A stretch of DNA of 24,253 nucleotides from a virus (IMGVR_UViG_3300028883_000137:1-24253); one strand, 5' to 3'. Counted from the stretch's first letter, positions 6,478 through 13,647 are shown. Numbers and translations are program-made. Notes: generated by a model from the letters alone, not told the origin.

Positions 6478-6612
6478 CTAATCATCTACAAAATAATACC
6501 AAAACTTTTTACCATTTTTTATTTCAAAACCCCTATATATATTTTTATCCAATTTACAGGCACATCTTAAAGCATCTCTAATATTATTAAACTTTGGTTT
6601 ATCTTTACTCAC
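6478..6612 (-). CDS. hypothetical basic protein, 44 aa, GTG start
   Basis: Reads from a GTG with AAGGAGAT upstream; the overlapping ATG runs straight into TGA, so the GTG is the only usable start. It contains ALRCACKLDKNIYRGFEIKNGKKFWYYF, like the short basic domains that phages use for nucleic-acid contacts, but no family is recognised. Confidence 0.52.
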   Translation of the reverse strand: MSKDKPKFNNIRDALRCACKLDKNIYRGFEIKNGKKFWYYFVDD

Positions 6613-6616
6613 ATTA

Positions 6617-6703
6617 CTAATCTCCTTTTATTAATTCCTTTCCACACTTACTACATCTGTAAACATCATCTATATAAGAATACACCAATTCATGTCTACA
6701 CAT
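6617..6703 (-). CDS. mini zinc-finger protein, 28 aa
   Basis: A 28-residue protein with CRHE at the N-terminus and YRCSKCGKEL at the C-terminus, so a CxxH/CxxC zinc knuckle. GAGTGATTAAA precedes the ATG. It is the first gene after a TATA box at about 6750. Probably one bound zinc; partner unknown. Confidence 0.55.
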   Translation of the reverse strand: MCRHELVYSYIDDVYRCSKCGKELIKGD

Positions 6704-6746
6704 TTTAATCACTCTTTTTAAATGTGATATGGGTTTACTTTTTAAT

Positions 6747-6758
6747 TTTATATATAGG
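6747..6758 (-). promoter_or_regulatory. leftward TATA-box promoter
   Basis: The minus strand reads CCTATATATAAAATTAAAAAG. A transcript starting about 25 bases later would have a leader of some 20 bases carrying GAGTGATTAAA before the zinc-finger gene at 6703. The match to an archaeal TATA box is good; there is no direct evidence of use. Confidence 0.48.
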
Positions 6759-6791
6759 TAAAAGAAACCCAACCTTAAAGAAACCTATTGT

Positions 6792-6917
6792 TTATTCTAA
6801 TATTTTACAATCTATTATATTTGTATCATCAAAGTATATACGAATTACTGTTCTTTCTTTATTTATAAAGGCTATATCCATAACCTTATTTCCTTCTAAT
6901 CTTATTTCATTATTCAT
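6792..6917 (-). CDS. hypothetical protein, 41 aa
   Basis: Starts MNNEIRLEGNKVMDIAF and continues with a strand-turn-strand like TVIRIYFDDTN. AGGAGATGATAT lies upstream and can be masked by a hairpin in the leader (see 6927-6942). Function unknown. Confidence 0.52.
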   Translation of the reverse strand: MNNEIRLEGNKVMDIAFINKERTVIRIYFDDTNIIDCKILE

Positions 6918-6926
6918 TTATATCAT

Positions 6927-6942
6927 CTCCTTTTTATAGGAG
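6927..6942 (-). promoter_or_regulatory. hairpin that covers a ribosome-binding site
   Basis: In the leftward RNA, CUCCU and AGGAG are separated by six bases and form a five-pair stem. The AGGAG is the ribosome-binding site of the gene at 6917, so folding would block its translation. The stem is short and may be weak. Confidence 0.35.
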
Positions 6943-7010
6943 GGGATTAAGATATAGAGCAAGTATTAAAACTTGTATCTGAATTGAACAGATAACCCAC
7001 TAATTATATT

Positions 7011-7061
7011 TATTCGTATAGTAAAGAATAGTTTATCACTCTATACGAATATTTATATCTA
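7011..7061 (-). promoter_or_regulatory. TATA box overlapping an 11-bp inverted repeat
   Basis: TATTCGTATAG at 7011-7021 and CTATACGAATA at 7041-7051 are perfect inverted repeats 19 bases apart. On the minus strand the right arm overlaps an AGATATAAATATT TATA box, and the expected start falls in the spacer. This is the expected layout of a promoter with a repressor operator, controlling the genes from 6917 leftwards. Confidence 0.45.
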
Positions 7062-7104
7062 ATGGAAACCTAACCATAGGATAACGCCACTCTATATCCT
7101 TGTT

Positions 7105-7245
7105 TTATTCACGATTTTCTAACTCTTTTTGTATAATTGCTATTTGCTCTAAAAACCAAAAGTCTATTTGTCCATTATCAAATGCTAATGAGTATTCTTC
7201 AAGTTTTTTAAGCAACTTTTCTTTACTCATTTTTGAGTAATCCAT
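7105..7245 (-). CDS. hypothetical coiled-coil protein, 46 aa
   Basis: Begins MDYSKMSKEKLLKKLEEY, a charged helical protein with leucines in heptad spacing. AAAGGTGTT lies upstream of the ATG at 7245. Function unknown. Confidence 0.55.
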   Translation of the reverse strand: MDYSKMSKEKLLKKLEEYSLAFDNGQIDFWFLEQIAIIQKELENRE

Positions 7246-7258
7246 TTTAACACCTTTA

Positions 7259-7426
7259 TTATAAATATAACTCTACCCAATTATACATATTTGCTGGATA
7301 TTTATTCAGTAAATCTTCTACAATTTTTCTATTTGTAATCATTACTACACTACCTAATGTAGCAACAATTTTACCTGAATTTTTATCATATATTTTATAT
7401 CCAAGAAATTCCATATCATTATTCAT
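7259..7426 (-). CDS. hypothetical alpha/beta protein, 55 aa
   Basis: Begins MNNDMEFLGYKIYDKNSGK and contains a strand pair (YKIYDK, IVATLGSVVMIT) followed by a helix (RKIVEDLLNKY). GGTAGTAAT precedes the ATG. Small and soluble, function unknown. Confidence 0.55.
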   Translation of the reverse strand: MNNDMEFLGYKIYDKNSGKIVATLGSVVMITNRKIVEDLLNKYPANMYNWVELYL

Positions 7427-7441
7427 ATTACTACCATTGTT

Positions 7442-7537
7442 TTATAGTATGAACATTTCAAGCACTTTTTCTGCTTCTTCTTTTGAACAACCTGTTATTA
7501 GGTTGATTTTCTTTAGTGTTTCTTTTACATATTCCAT
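7442..7537 (-). CDS. hypothetical helical protein, 31 aa
   Basis: A 31-residue peptide MEYVKETLKKINLITG followed by CSKEEAEKVLEMFIL, a helix-turn-helix-like shape. GGAGAAATAGAA precedes the ATG. Too short to assign; it could be a small adaptor or antitoxin-like peptide. Confidence 0.45.
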   Translation of the reverse strand: MEYVKETLKKINLITGCSKEEAEKVLEMFIL

Positions 7538-7551
7538 TTCTATTTCTCCAT

Positions 7552-7869
7552 TTAAATTTTATTCTGAATGTTATGAAAGATTTTTGAATGTAGATATGCA
7601 GGTAAGCACAATAGATTACCTGATAGATATACTACTTTACCAAAAAGCATAAAACAGTATATCTTTTTACCTAATCTATTGTCTTTTTTATTCCTATTAA
7701 TATGGTGTATTTCATATCCTTTAGGAATTTTTCCATATCTTAATTCCCATAAATATCTATGTTGAAATTCTAATTTTGTATCGCCATTTTTATTCATACG
7801 ATACTCATAGATATATCCTTGCTTATCATAGGAATTAAGCAAAGTTTCGTATTGCATTTTACTCATCAT
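7552..7869 (-). CDS. HNH homing-type endonuclease with in-frame insertion
   Basis: A 105-residue HNH protein. The core is FQHRYLWELRYGKIPKGYEIHHINRNKKDNRL, where the HH pair and the HxNxxxxDN spacing are the usual metal and catalytic residues of phage HNH nucleases. Normally DNRL is followed at once by xNLLxLP...H; here that tail (NLLCLPAYLHSKIFHN) appears only after 18 extra residues (GKKIYCFMLFGKVVYLSG). The 54-base insert is flanked by GGT codons on both sides and lies inside a strong hairpin. A possible target is viral DNA at a homing site. Two consecutive ATG codons open the gene, inside the end of the one upstream. Confidence 0.75.
   Translation of the reverse strand: MMSKMQYETLLNSYDKQGYIYEYRMNKNGDTKLEFQHRYLWELRYGKIPKGYEIHHINRNKKDNRLGKKIYCFMLFGKVVYLSGNLLCLPAYLHSKIFHNIQNKI
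7609..7681 (-). repeat. nested hairpin inside the HNH gene
   Basis: CAATAGATTA (7609-7618) pairs perfectly with TAATCTATTG (7672-7681), and within it AGATATACT (7625-7633) pairs with AGTATATCT (7656-7664). It coincides with the 18-codon insertion in the HNH gene and may be the insertion itself or a landing site for it. Confidence 0.6.
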
Positions 7870-8047
7870 CTATATATATGAATGGTAACTCATAAGGAAT
7901 GAATACATTAAACACACTTTCATAAGTGCAATATAATTTACTCACTATCCTATGCACTATTTTATTGTAGTGAGAATACCTATGGATTTTAAATACAAAC
8001 TTTTCAAAAATCCATTCAGCAATCACTACACATTTTTTACCTAACAT
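7859..8047 (-). CDS. hypothetical protein, 62 aa
   Basis: Starts MLGKKCVVIAEWIFEKF with a GTGATTAA ribosome-binding site. It is aromatic and basic (KIHRYSHYNKIVHRIVSKLYC) and resembles the neighbour at 8055 in having an HRxV-like segment and a Cys-containing helix, so the two may be distant paralogues. Function unknown. Confidence 0.58.
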   Translation of the reverse strand: MLGKKCVVIAEWIFEKFVFKIHRYSHYNKIVHRIVSKLYCTYESVFNVFIPYELPFIYIDDE

Positions 8048-8054
8048 TTAATCA

Positions 8055-8225
8055 CTATTTGTAAAGTTTTTCAAAGATACTATCACTTGCTATATCACAT
8101 TCAATACTATATTTACAATGTTTTTCCTGAATTTTCCATAGCATTTTATAATTAAATTTCAAGCATAGGATACATATTATTTGATGTAACCTATAATGAA
8201 ATTCATTCACTAATCTATGTATCAT
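8055..8225 (-). CDS. hypothetical protein, 56 aa
   Basis: Begins MIHRLVNEFHYRLHQIIC and is rich in His, Cys and aromatic residues. GTGAGTAAAA precedes the ATG. Its stop is just upstream of the ribosome-binding site of the gene at 8047. Function unknown. Confidence 0.52.
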   Translation of the reverse strand: MIHRLVNEFHYRLHQIICILCLKFNYKMLWKIQEKHCKYSIECDIASDSIFEKLYK

Positions 8226-8238
8226 TTTTACTCACTAT

Positions 8239-8346
8239 TTATAATTCTCTTATTCTAATTCCACAGATAACAGTATTCATAATTTCAAGCATTTCTTTAT
8301 GCTCTTTTTTACTATCTACTGTTGCTACTACTGTAAATCCATTCAC
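8239..8346 (-). CDS. hypothetical protein, 35 aa, GTG start
   Basis: Reads MNGFTVVATVDSKKEHKEM from a GTG with GGAGAGATG eight bases upstream. Strand then helix (EMLEIMNTVICGIRI). Too small to assign. Confidence 0.48.
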   Translation of the reverse strand: MNGFTVVATVDSKKEHKEMLEIMNTVICGIRIREL

Positions 8347-8401
8347 TATTTCATCTCTCCTTTTATTGCTACTTAAAGCGTAATCCTAATAAAAAATAAA
8401 T

Positions 8402-8472
8402 TCAGGATACCATTACTATTTTTTTTTACCATAACTATTATTGTATGTGGATTTCTACTCACAGTATCCTGA
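8402..8472. repeat. 9-bp inverted repeat between two leftward genes
   Basis: TCAGGATAC at 8402-8410 and GTATCCTGA at 8464-8472 are perfect inverted repeats 53 bases apart, in the gap after the gene at 8490-8678. It could be a processing or termination hairpin for the leftward transcript; the long spacer makes this tentative. Confidence 0.4.
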
Positions 8473-8489
8473 TTGTTTTAAGCACATAA

Positions 8490-8678
8490 TTATGCTTTCT
8501 TTTCGGTAAGGTAACCAGATAGGTAATGAATTTTACCGTCAATGACATGCTGTCCATATAATCTGAACATTTTGTTACCATTACTTGATTTTGATTTTGT
8601 AGCAGTAACAGTTCCGATTTCAATAGCAACTTTTTCATTACCATTGCTGGATTTACCTAATTCTACAACTTTACTCAT
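8490..8678 (-). CDS. small protein with internal KSSNGN repeat, likely well expressed
   Basis: A 62-residue protein: MSKVVELGKSSNGNEKV, IEIGTVTATK, then SKSSNGNKMFRLYGQHV and IHYLSGYLTEKKA. The KSSNGN segment occurs twice, suggesting a duplicated beta-hairpin, and the whole looks like a small beta barrel. It has a strong AAGGAGAT site, its own TATA box, a dyad operator and less extreme base composition than neighbours, all fitting strong expression. Function unknown; single-strand nucleic-acid binding would suit but is unsupported. Confidence 0.68.
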   Translation of the reverse strand: MSKVVELGKSSNGNEKVAIEIGTVTATKSKSSNGNKMFRLYGQHVIDGKIHYLSGYLTEKKA

Positions 8679-8717
8679 AGAATTTATCTCCTTTTTAGTT
8701 GTCTTTTTTAAAGTAGA

Positions 8718-8745
8718 GATTATAAAACTACTGTTACAAAGTAAC
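8718..8745 (-). promoter_or_regulatory. TATA box with upstream dyad GTTACAAAGTAAC
   Basis: On the minus strand a perfect 5-3-5 dyad (8733-8745) is followed five bases later by TTTTATAATC (8728-8719), about 40 bases before the ATG at 8678. The dyad sits where an archaeal regulator would meet the TFB recognition element. Confidence 0.42.
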
Positions 8746-8942
8746 TCTAATTTTTAAGCACTTATTGTATCTGCTTTAAGGTTGTAATGAAGTTAAATTT
8801 AATCACATATACAGAAACCTTTTTATGGGTAGGTAAACACCAAATAAAATCACTACAATACCTATATTTACAGCAATAAGCACTTATTTATTCATATTTT
8901 AATTGATATTTTTACCTTATACCTATCCAAAAGAAATAAGAT

Positions 8943-9134
8943 TTATTTAATATTTGTAATTATTTTTCTATTATTATAAAATAATCCTATATGTAAACAT
9001 CTTTTATACTTTAAGAATGAACTATTTTCATTCCAAGTATTATTAGGAAAGGTTAATATATCAAATATTATATTTCCATTTTTATTTACATATACTATCT
9101 GATTTTTATTAACTATATGTTTTATTTTATTCAT
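8943..9134 (-). CDS. hypothetical basic protein, 63 aa
   Basis: From the ATG at 9134 (GAGTTGTGAGA upstream) it reads MNKIKHIVNKNQIVYVNKNGNIIFDIL, a beta-rich basic protein. A longer form from 9197 would add a hydrophobic leader without ribosome-binding site, which I think less likely. First gene of the packed leftward block next to the central non-coding region. Function unknown. Confidence 0.5.
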   Translation of the reverse strand: MNKIKHIVNKNQIVYVNKNGNIIFDILTFPNNTWNENSSFLKYKRCLHIGLFYNNRKIITNIK

Positions 9135-9798
9135 ATTCTCACAACTCTTTTTGGGATATAAGATAAAAAGTAAGGATAATAACCTATATTTAAGCACATA
9201 TGGTAATGGCTTTTAAAGTATCCATATAGTTATTGCTATTATCCTTACGAATAACTGTTGCTATATTTCAAGCACATTGTTATTACTGTTTTTACTGTTA
9301 TTATTAGTCATAGTGGATAATAATACCATAAAATATCTTTTACTAATGATATTTATTTATACTATAAGATAAATTTTAGAATAACCAATATTCTTTTAAA
9401 TATCCTATAATAAATTGAATTGTTAAAGGTTTAAAAGATGTTTAATTATTGGTTAATTAAACCTTAAACCTTTAACTTAATCCATGTTTCATGGTTTATC
9501 GGTATTTCATATTTAAATGTTTGCATAAAGTTTATATAGTTTGTCAATAACATATTTAAACTTTATGGTTATTTTATTTGCTATAAAAATAAAAATATCA
9601 AAATAAAATTTATATCTTATAGGATAAAACTTTAAGATATAATCTTATTTTCAATTTAAACCTATCTAAAATCAATCACAATCAAAAAACTATTTAGATA
9701 GGTATATTATCATTAATAAAAAAATAATGTCTTAAATGATTTTAAAATAAATGTCAAATAAAAATAACAGTTAAAAAAAAAATAAAAAAAAAAAGATT
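9135..9798. other. non-coding region with a string of stem-loops
   Basis: No plausible gene in about 660 bases. It holds five inverted repeats: an imperfect one at 9363-9409, 13 bp perfect at 9422-9434/9464-9476, 11 bp at 9524-9534/9557-9567, a compact TAAGAT-ATA-ATCTTA at 9633-9647, and 10 bp at 9661-9670/9693-9702. The last 25 bases before 9798 are nearly all A. A structured RNA, a replication element or a set of terminators for the gene at 9799 are possible. Confidence 0.55.
9422..9476. repeat. 13-bp perfect inverted repeat
   Basis: GTTAAAGGTTTAA and TTAAACCTTTAAC flank a 29-base spacer. This is the longest perfect inverted repeat I see in the window, and lies 320 bases beyond the stop of the Lys/Asn-rich gene. 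Confidence 0.65.
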
Positions 9799-11349
9799 TT
9801 ATTGTTTATGTAATTGTTTTATTTCTTTTATTCTATTTTGACATCTAATTATTTGTTTTTGTTTTAAATTCTGTTGTGTTATCCAATATTTAGATTGTTT
9901 ATTATCTATTGAATTAACTTTATTTGATTTTTTGATTAAAGAAATATTTTGTTTTAACCAATAGTTTAATTTATCTTTATCAATAACTGTTTTATCTATT
10001 AGTTTAATACCGTTTAATCTTATTAAATCATAATCATAATTTAATATAGCATTTTTCTTTATATCATTTAACCAATAGTTTAAAACATCTATTTGTTTTT
10101 TATATAAACCATTATTATAAAATATTCTTTTATTATTCATTAATAATGATAAATACTTATCAAATAAAGATAAATCATTTTTGTTTAAGGTTTTATTGTA
10201 AATACTTATTTTTTTACCTTTAACAATTTTATAAACCTTAACATAATTATCTTTAAAATCAAATAAATTATTGTTAAAGAATAGATTATTTTTGATAAAT
10301 GATTTTAGTTTTTTATCTATATTACTATTTAACAATAGGTTTTTTGTTTTTTCAAAATAGTAATTATTTGTTTTTATCATATTAATTAAACTATTGAATA
10401 TTTCTAAAAACATATTACCATTAACAGTTTTTTGTTTTTTCTTTAAGTTATGATAACTAAATTTATGTTTTGTTTTGTTATCATTTAGAAAATATAAATA
10501 ATCCCGATATACTTTAGATATAAACCTATTAGATAATAGTTTTTTATTAACAGTTTTTTTACCAAATAAATTTATTATTTCATAAGGTTTATATAATTCA
10601 ATATATCCATTATTTTCTAATAATTCTTTATTATAATATAATCTATTTTTTCTTAATTCTAATTTATCTTTAGAATTTTTAATCGTATCATTATATATTT
10701 TTCTTTTAAAAGGATAACCATAATTATTAATTGGTTTATTAAATGTATTTAAATTATCTGTTAAACCTAAATCTGTTAATCTAACAGTTATAATTTTTAA
10801 ATTACTATCTAAAGATTTTAATTCACAATCATTTTTTAAATGATAGCAAAAACCTTTAGAAATAATAAACTGGTTTATTAAATCATTATTTTTGATATTA
10901 CCATTTTTATATCTGTTATATAAACCTATATTAAAATTACATCTAATATTGTGTTTATGTTTTTTAGAATTATAGATAAAAGGTTTATATTTTTCAATAG
11001 AAATATTATTTTCATTATTTTTATTGTTATTATCTTTATTGTTTTTATTTTCATTTAAAGATTTTAACAATTTAGTTTTATTTCTTATTTCTTTATTGTA
11101 ATTTTTCTTTAAGTTAGATAATACTTTATTTCTATTTGATATTATCTTATTTTTAGGTTTAAAATCATTTTTGTTTTTATCTATTAAAAATGTTAAACCT
11201 AACTGTTTTTTATGTTTAGTTTTATGTTTTATTATAGGTTTATTTATCTTATTTTCTTTAAGATATTTGTTTATATCTTTTTTGTTAGTCAACAGCGTAA
11301 TTTTACCATTTTTATTTATGGTTATAGATTTTATTTTTTCGTTTTTCAT
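9799..11349 (-). CDS. large Lys/Asn-rich protein of unknown function
   Basis: A 516-residue protein, the largest in the leftward half, with very high Lys, Asn and Ile/Leu content and an Asn-rich linker near residues 100-115 (NKNNKDNNNKNNENN). The N-terminal 60 residues and the last 60 (NYWLKQNISLIKK...KYWITQQNLKQKQ) are basic; the motif YWL/YWI recurs three times near the C-terminus. ITVRLTDLGLTDN in the middle looks like an ordered core. AGGTG precedes the ATG. I recognise no polymerase, helicase or Rep motif. Its position beside the central dyads and stem-loops would suit a replication initiator or DNA-binding protein, but that is inference. Confidence 0.7.
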   Translation of the reverse strand: MKNEKIKSITINKNGKITLLTNKKDINKYLKENKINKPIIKHKTKHKKQLGLTFLIDKNKNDFKPKNKIISNRNKVLSNLKKNYNKEIRNKTKLLKSLNENKNNKDNNNKNNENNISIEKYKPFIYNSKKHKHNIRCNFNIGLYNRYKNGNIKNNDLINQFIISKGFCYHLKNDCELKSLDSNLKIITVRLTDLGLTDNLNTFNKPINNYGYPFKRKIYNDTIKNSKDKLELRKNRLYYNKELLENNGYIELYKPYEIINLFGKKTVNKKLLSNRFISKVYRDYLYFLNDNKTKHKFSYHNLKKKQKTVNGNMFLEIFNSLINMIKTNNYYFEKTKNLLLNSNIDKKLKSFIKNNLFFNNNLFDFKDNYVKVYKIVKGKKISIYNKTLNKNDLSLFDKYLSLLMNNKRIFYNNGLYKKQIDVLNYWLNDIKKNAILNYDYDLIRLNGIKLIDKTVIDKDKLNYWLKQNISLIKKSNKVNSIDNKQSKYWITQQNLKQKQIIRCQNRIKEIKQLHKQ

Positions 11350-11367
11350 ATTTTACACCTTTTTTAT

Positions 11368-11505
11368 TTAATCTTTAAACATATAGTTTAAAGTTGATAT
11401 TTCTTTTATGTTTATTTCTTTAATTAGATTTATGGTTTTATCTAATTGACTAATTAACTTATTTTCTATTTCTATTCTAGGTTTAACTAATATTTCATTT
11501 TTCAT
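11368..11505 (-). CDS. small helical protein, 45 aa
   Basis: Begins MKNEILVKPRIEIENKLI and is a probable coiled coil (ISQLDKTINLIKEINIKEIS). GGAGAT precedes the ATG. It is encoded 18 bases before the 516-residue protein and starts with the same MKNE, so the two are probably co-transcribed and may act together. Confidence 0.58.
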   Translation of the reverse strand: MKNEILVKPRIEIENKLISQLDKTINLIKEINIKEISTLNYMFKD

Positions 11506-12310
11506 AATATCTCCATAAATATACAACAAAAATTTACCATTAATCATTTATCTATACTATAAGGAGAAATAATTATCTAAATCTTAATATAAAGTAGATA
11601 GAATAAAAACCTTAATTTTATTTATTCGCTAAAAATCTAAATTAACATCTGTTAATATTATTATCTAGTTGTAAAATCTTAAAATTTTATGGTTAATGTT
11701 ATACCCTATTCCCATAACTTTATATATAAAAACTTACTACTTATTATAAAGTATATATATATAAATATATATTTGAAACAAATGTTAAAAAGATAAAAAT
11801 AAAATGTAACAAATGTAAGATATTAACAACTGTTAATCAATTTAGATAATAATAAAATGTTTTAGTTTATAGATATAGTTTAATAAAAAAACTATTATTA
11901 TCCATGGTTACAAATGTAAATATAATGATAATATAAAAATATACATAAATTATTATTTAGGATTATATTAAATAATTTATAATTAAAGGATTATATTAAT
12001 TAAATTATAAGATTAATTACTTTAGATTATATTAAAAGAATTAATTAAATAATATTTCGTTATAAGTATATATTTATATCTATAAATATATCGTTATAAT
12101 AATCTTATCGTTATATATTTGGTGTAGTATATAAAAATCTAAATATATAATATTGATAGATAAATAGAATAAAATATTTCTGTTAATATACTATACTATA
12201 TATAAAAAACAATAAAATATTAAGTATTAAATAATTTAGTTGTTTATATATATTAATTCGTTATATTTATTCATTTATATATTAGATAAAGAATAATAAC
12301 AAAATTTTCC

Positions 12311-12790
12311 TGCTTGTTAATATCTAGCACGATTTTATAATAATCTGTTAATATGTGGTATGCTAACAATTAGCACGTTATCATAATAACAACCTAGATA
12401 ATATCTAGCACGATTTTTTTGACATTGAAGTATGTTAACTTGTAGCGTGGTAACTTGTGGTATGCGTGACAATGTCTAGCACGGTCGCCGCGACTTTCGG
12501 CTCACCCCCTTTTCTCCTGTCGTGTCCATACCTATATAGGTTAGGGGGTATATAAACCTTTCGGAATTATCAAGCCATGCTAGTCATTGTCTAGCACGCT
12601 CGGCTGGCCTGACACTATGCACCATGCTAACATGTAGCACGGCTCGATCCTAAATCTAATATATCTGACTAATAATATAATAATATCTAGATAAAAATAT
12701 CGCGATCCAAATAGGATAAATATCTAGATAATAATATAAAAAAACACCGATAAAAATACGACTCCCGTGCATGACACTGTCTAGCATGGT
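12311..12790. repeat. cluster of about eight TGCTA...TAGCAcg dyads (iteron-like)
   Basis: Related elements lie at about 12311-12331, 12359-12377, 12400-12412, 12431-12449, 12464-12484, 12575-12598, 12622-12641 and 12767-12789. Typical forms are TGCTAACAATTAGCACG, TGCTAGTCATTGTCTAGCACG and TGCTAACATGTAGCACG: a TGCTA half-site, 5-10 bases, then TAGCACG. Most are inverted repeats; some keep only the right half (AATATCTAGCACGATTTT occurs twice almost unchanged). The spacing is irregular. Confidence 0.7.
12504..12549. promoter_or_regulatory. nested palindromes and TATA-like element in the central island
   Basis: ACCCCCT (12504-12510) and AGGGGGT (12543-12549) are inverted repeats enclosing the perfect 12-base palindrome ACCTATATAGGT (12530-12541); GGTATATAAACC follows. 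It lies in the GC-rich core between two groups of dyads and could be a promoter, an unwinding site or a protein-binding centre. Confidence 0.42.
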
Positions 12791-13377
12791 ATAGGCCTAT
12801 ATATTTTCTCCAATAAAAAAAAAACCGATATTCATATTTTTACTCACGTTTTTAGATATAATTTTTATTTTCGTGCGTGTGTGCGTAAAATATTTATATT
12901 TCTATTGGTTTATAAAAGTATTTCACCTATTAATATTTCTATATATAAATAATTAAAAAATCTTGATCTAATATTTTGATCTAAAAACTTGTTTATTGAT
13001 CTTAATAATTTTATGTGCATATTTTCCCAATATAGTAATATGATCTAATAATAAAAGGTTTAACTATATATATAACTACATATATTTAAATATACTAATA
13101 AGAATATTTGTATTTATATATAAATGTTTGATAAAATTAAATATTTATATAGATAACTATATAAGTAAATATCACATTATAAAATTGTAAATATGGTTTA
13201 ATACGATCACATATTTATATAGGTGATAAACCAAATAAGATTAAGGTTTATATGATCTAGATACGCAATAAACAAATATGTATTAAACTTAAACTTATGA
13301 TCTTTTAAGGTTTAATTGATCTTAAAGTTTTATGGTTTTAAAATTGATCTAGATTAAACAAATATATAGGTGATATT

Positions 13378-13647
13378 ATGAACATAAAAGATAGAGTTAA
13401 AGAATATGAAAGCTTATTAAAAGATGATCTAAAACAATTATATAGTTATGATAAAGATATATTCTTTATTGTTGATAGTAATTACAATAAAAATACTAAA
13501 TCTATACATTCAAGTATTTTACTATTTACTGATATAATCTTTATAGATCAAATATACAAATTTAAAGATGAGTATAAAGTTTTATCTGACGATCTACAAT
13601 ATATAACATTAAACAATAAAGCTATTGAGTTACATTTAGTTAATTAA
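13378..13647 (+). CDS. hypothetical acidic protein, 89 aa
   Basis: Begins MNIKDRVKEYESLLKDDL; soluble, mixed helix and strand, with a beta-like middle (DIFFIVDSNYNKNTKSIHSS). An exact GGTGAT ribosome-binding site precedes the ATG. It is the first gene of the short rightward operon on the right side of the central region. Function unknown; the neighbour is a DNA-binding regulator, so a regulatory partner is possible. Confidence 0.68.
   Translation: MNIKDRVKEYESLLKDDLKQLYSYDKDIFFIVDSNYNKNTKSIHSSILLFTDIIFIDQIYKFKDEYKVLSDDLQYITLNNKAIELHLVN

Larger units (their letters stand above)
11506..13377. other. central non-coding region between divergent gene arms
   Basis: About 1.9 kb without a credible gene, mostly 80 percent or more A+T, made of TATATA and TTAAT runs, except for a GC-richer island at about 12470-12660. 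Leftward genes lie on one side and rightward genes on the other. It holds the TGCTA/TAGCA dyads (12311-12790) and, from 12965 onwards, very many GATC sites. These are traits of replication origins and divergent control regions. Confidence 0.6.

Noticed and set aside
6247-6939. Rightward open frames across the leftward genes at 6247-6570 and 6724-6939
   Set aside because: They are the reverse strand of well-packed leftward genes with ribosome-binding sites, and their hydrophobic composition is what AT-rich antisense reading gives.
7609-7681. Programmed ribosome bypass over the HNH insert
   Set aside because: The insert is in frame and has no stop codon, so bypass is not needed to make the protein; kept only as a comparison.
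7437-8757. Rightward frames at 7437-7652 and 8542-8757, and the leftward frame 8459-8644
   Set aside because: The first two are antisense to better-supported genes; the third overlaps 8490-8678 in another frame and has no ribosome-binding site.
8476-9290. Recurrent AAGCA...TGCTT elements (8480-8497, 8756-8776, 9192-9212 and single half-sites)
   Set aside because: Only two copies are full dyads; several others fall within codons, so chance cannot be excluded.
12300-12800. CRISPR array
   Set aside because: The repeats are short imperfect dyads with irregular spacing, not identical repeats with equal-length spacers, and no cas genes are present.
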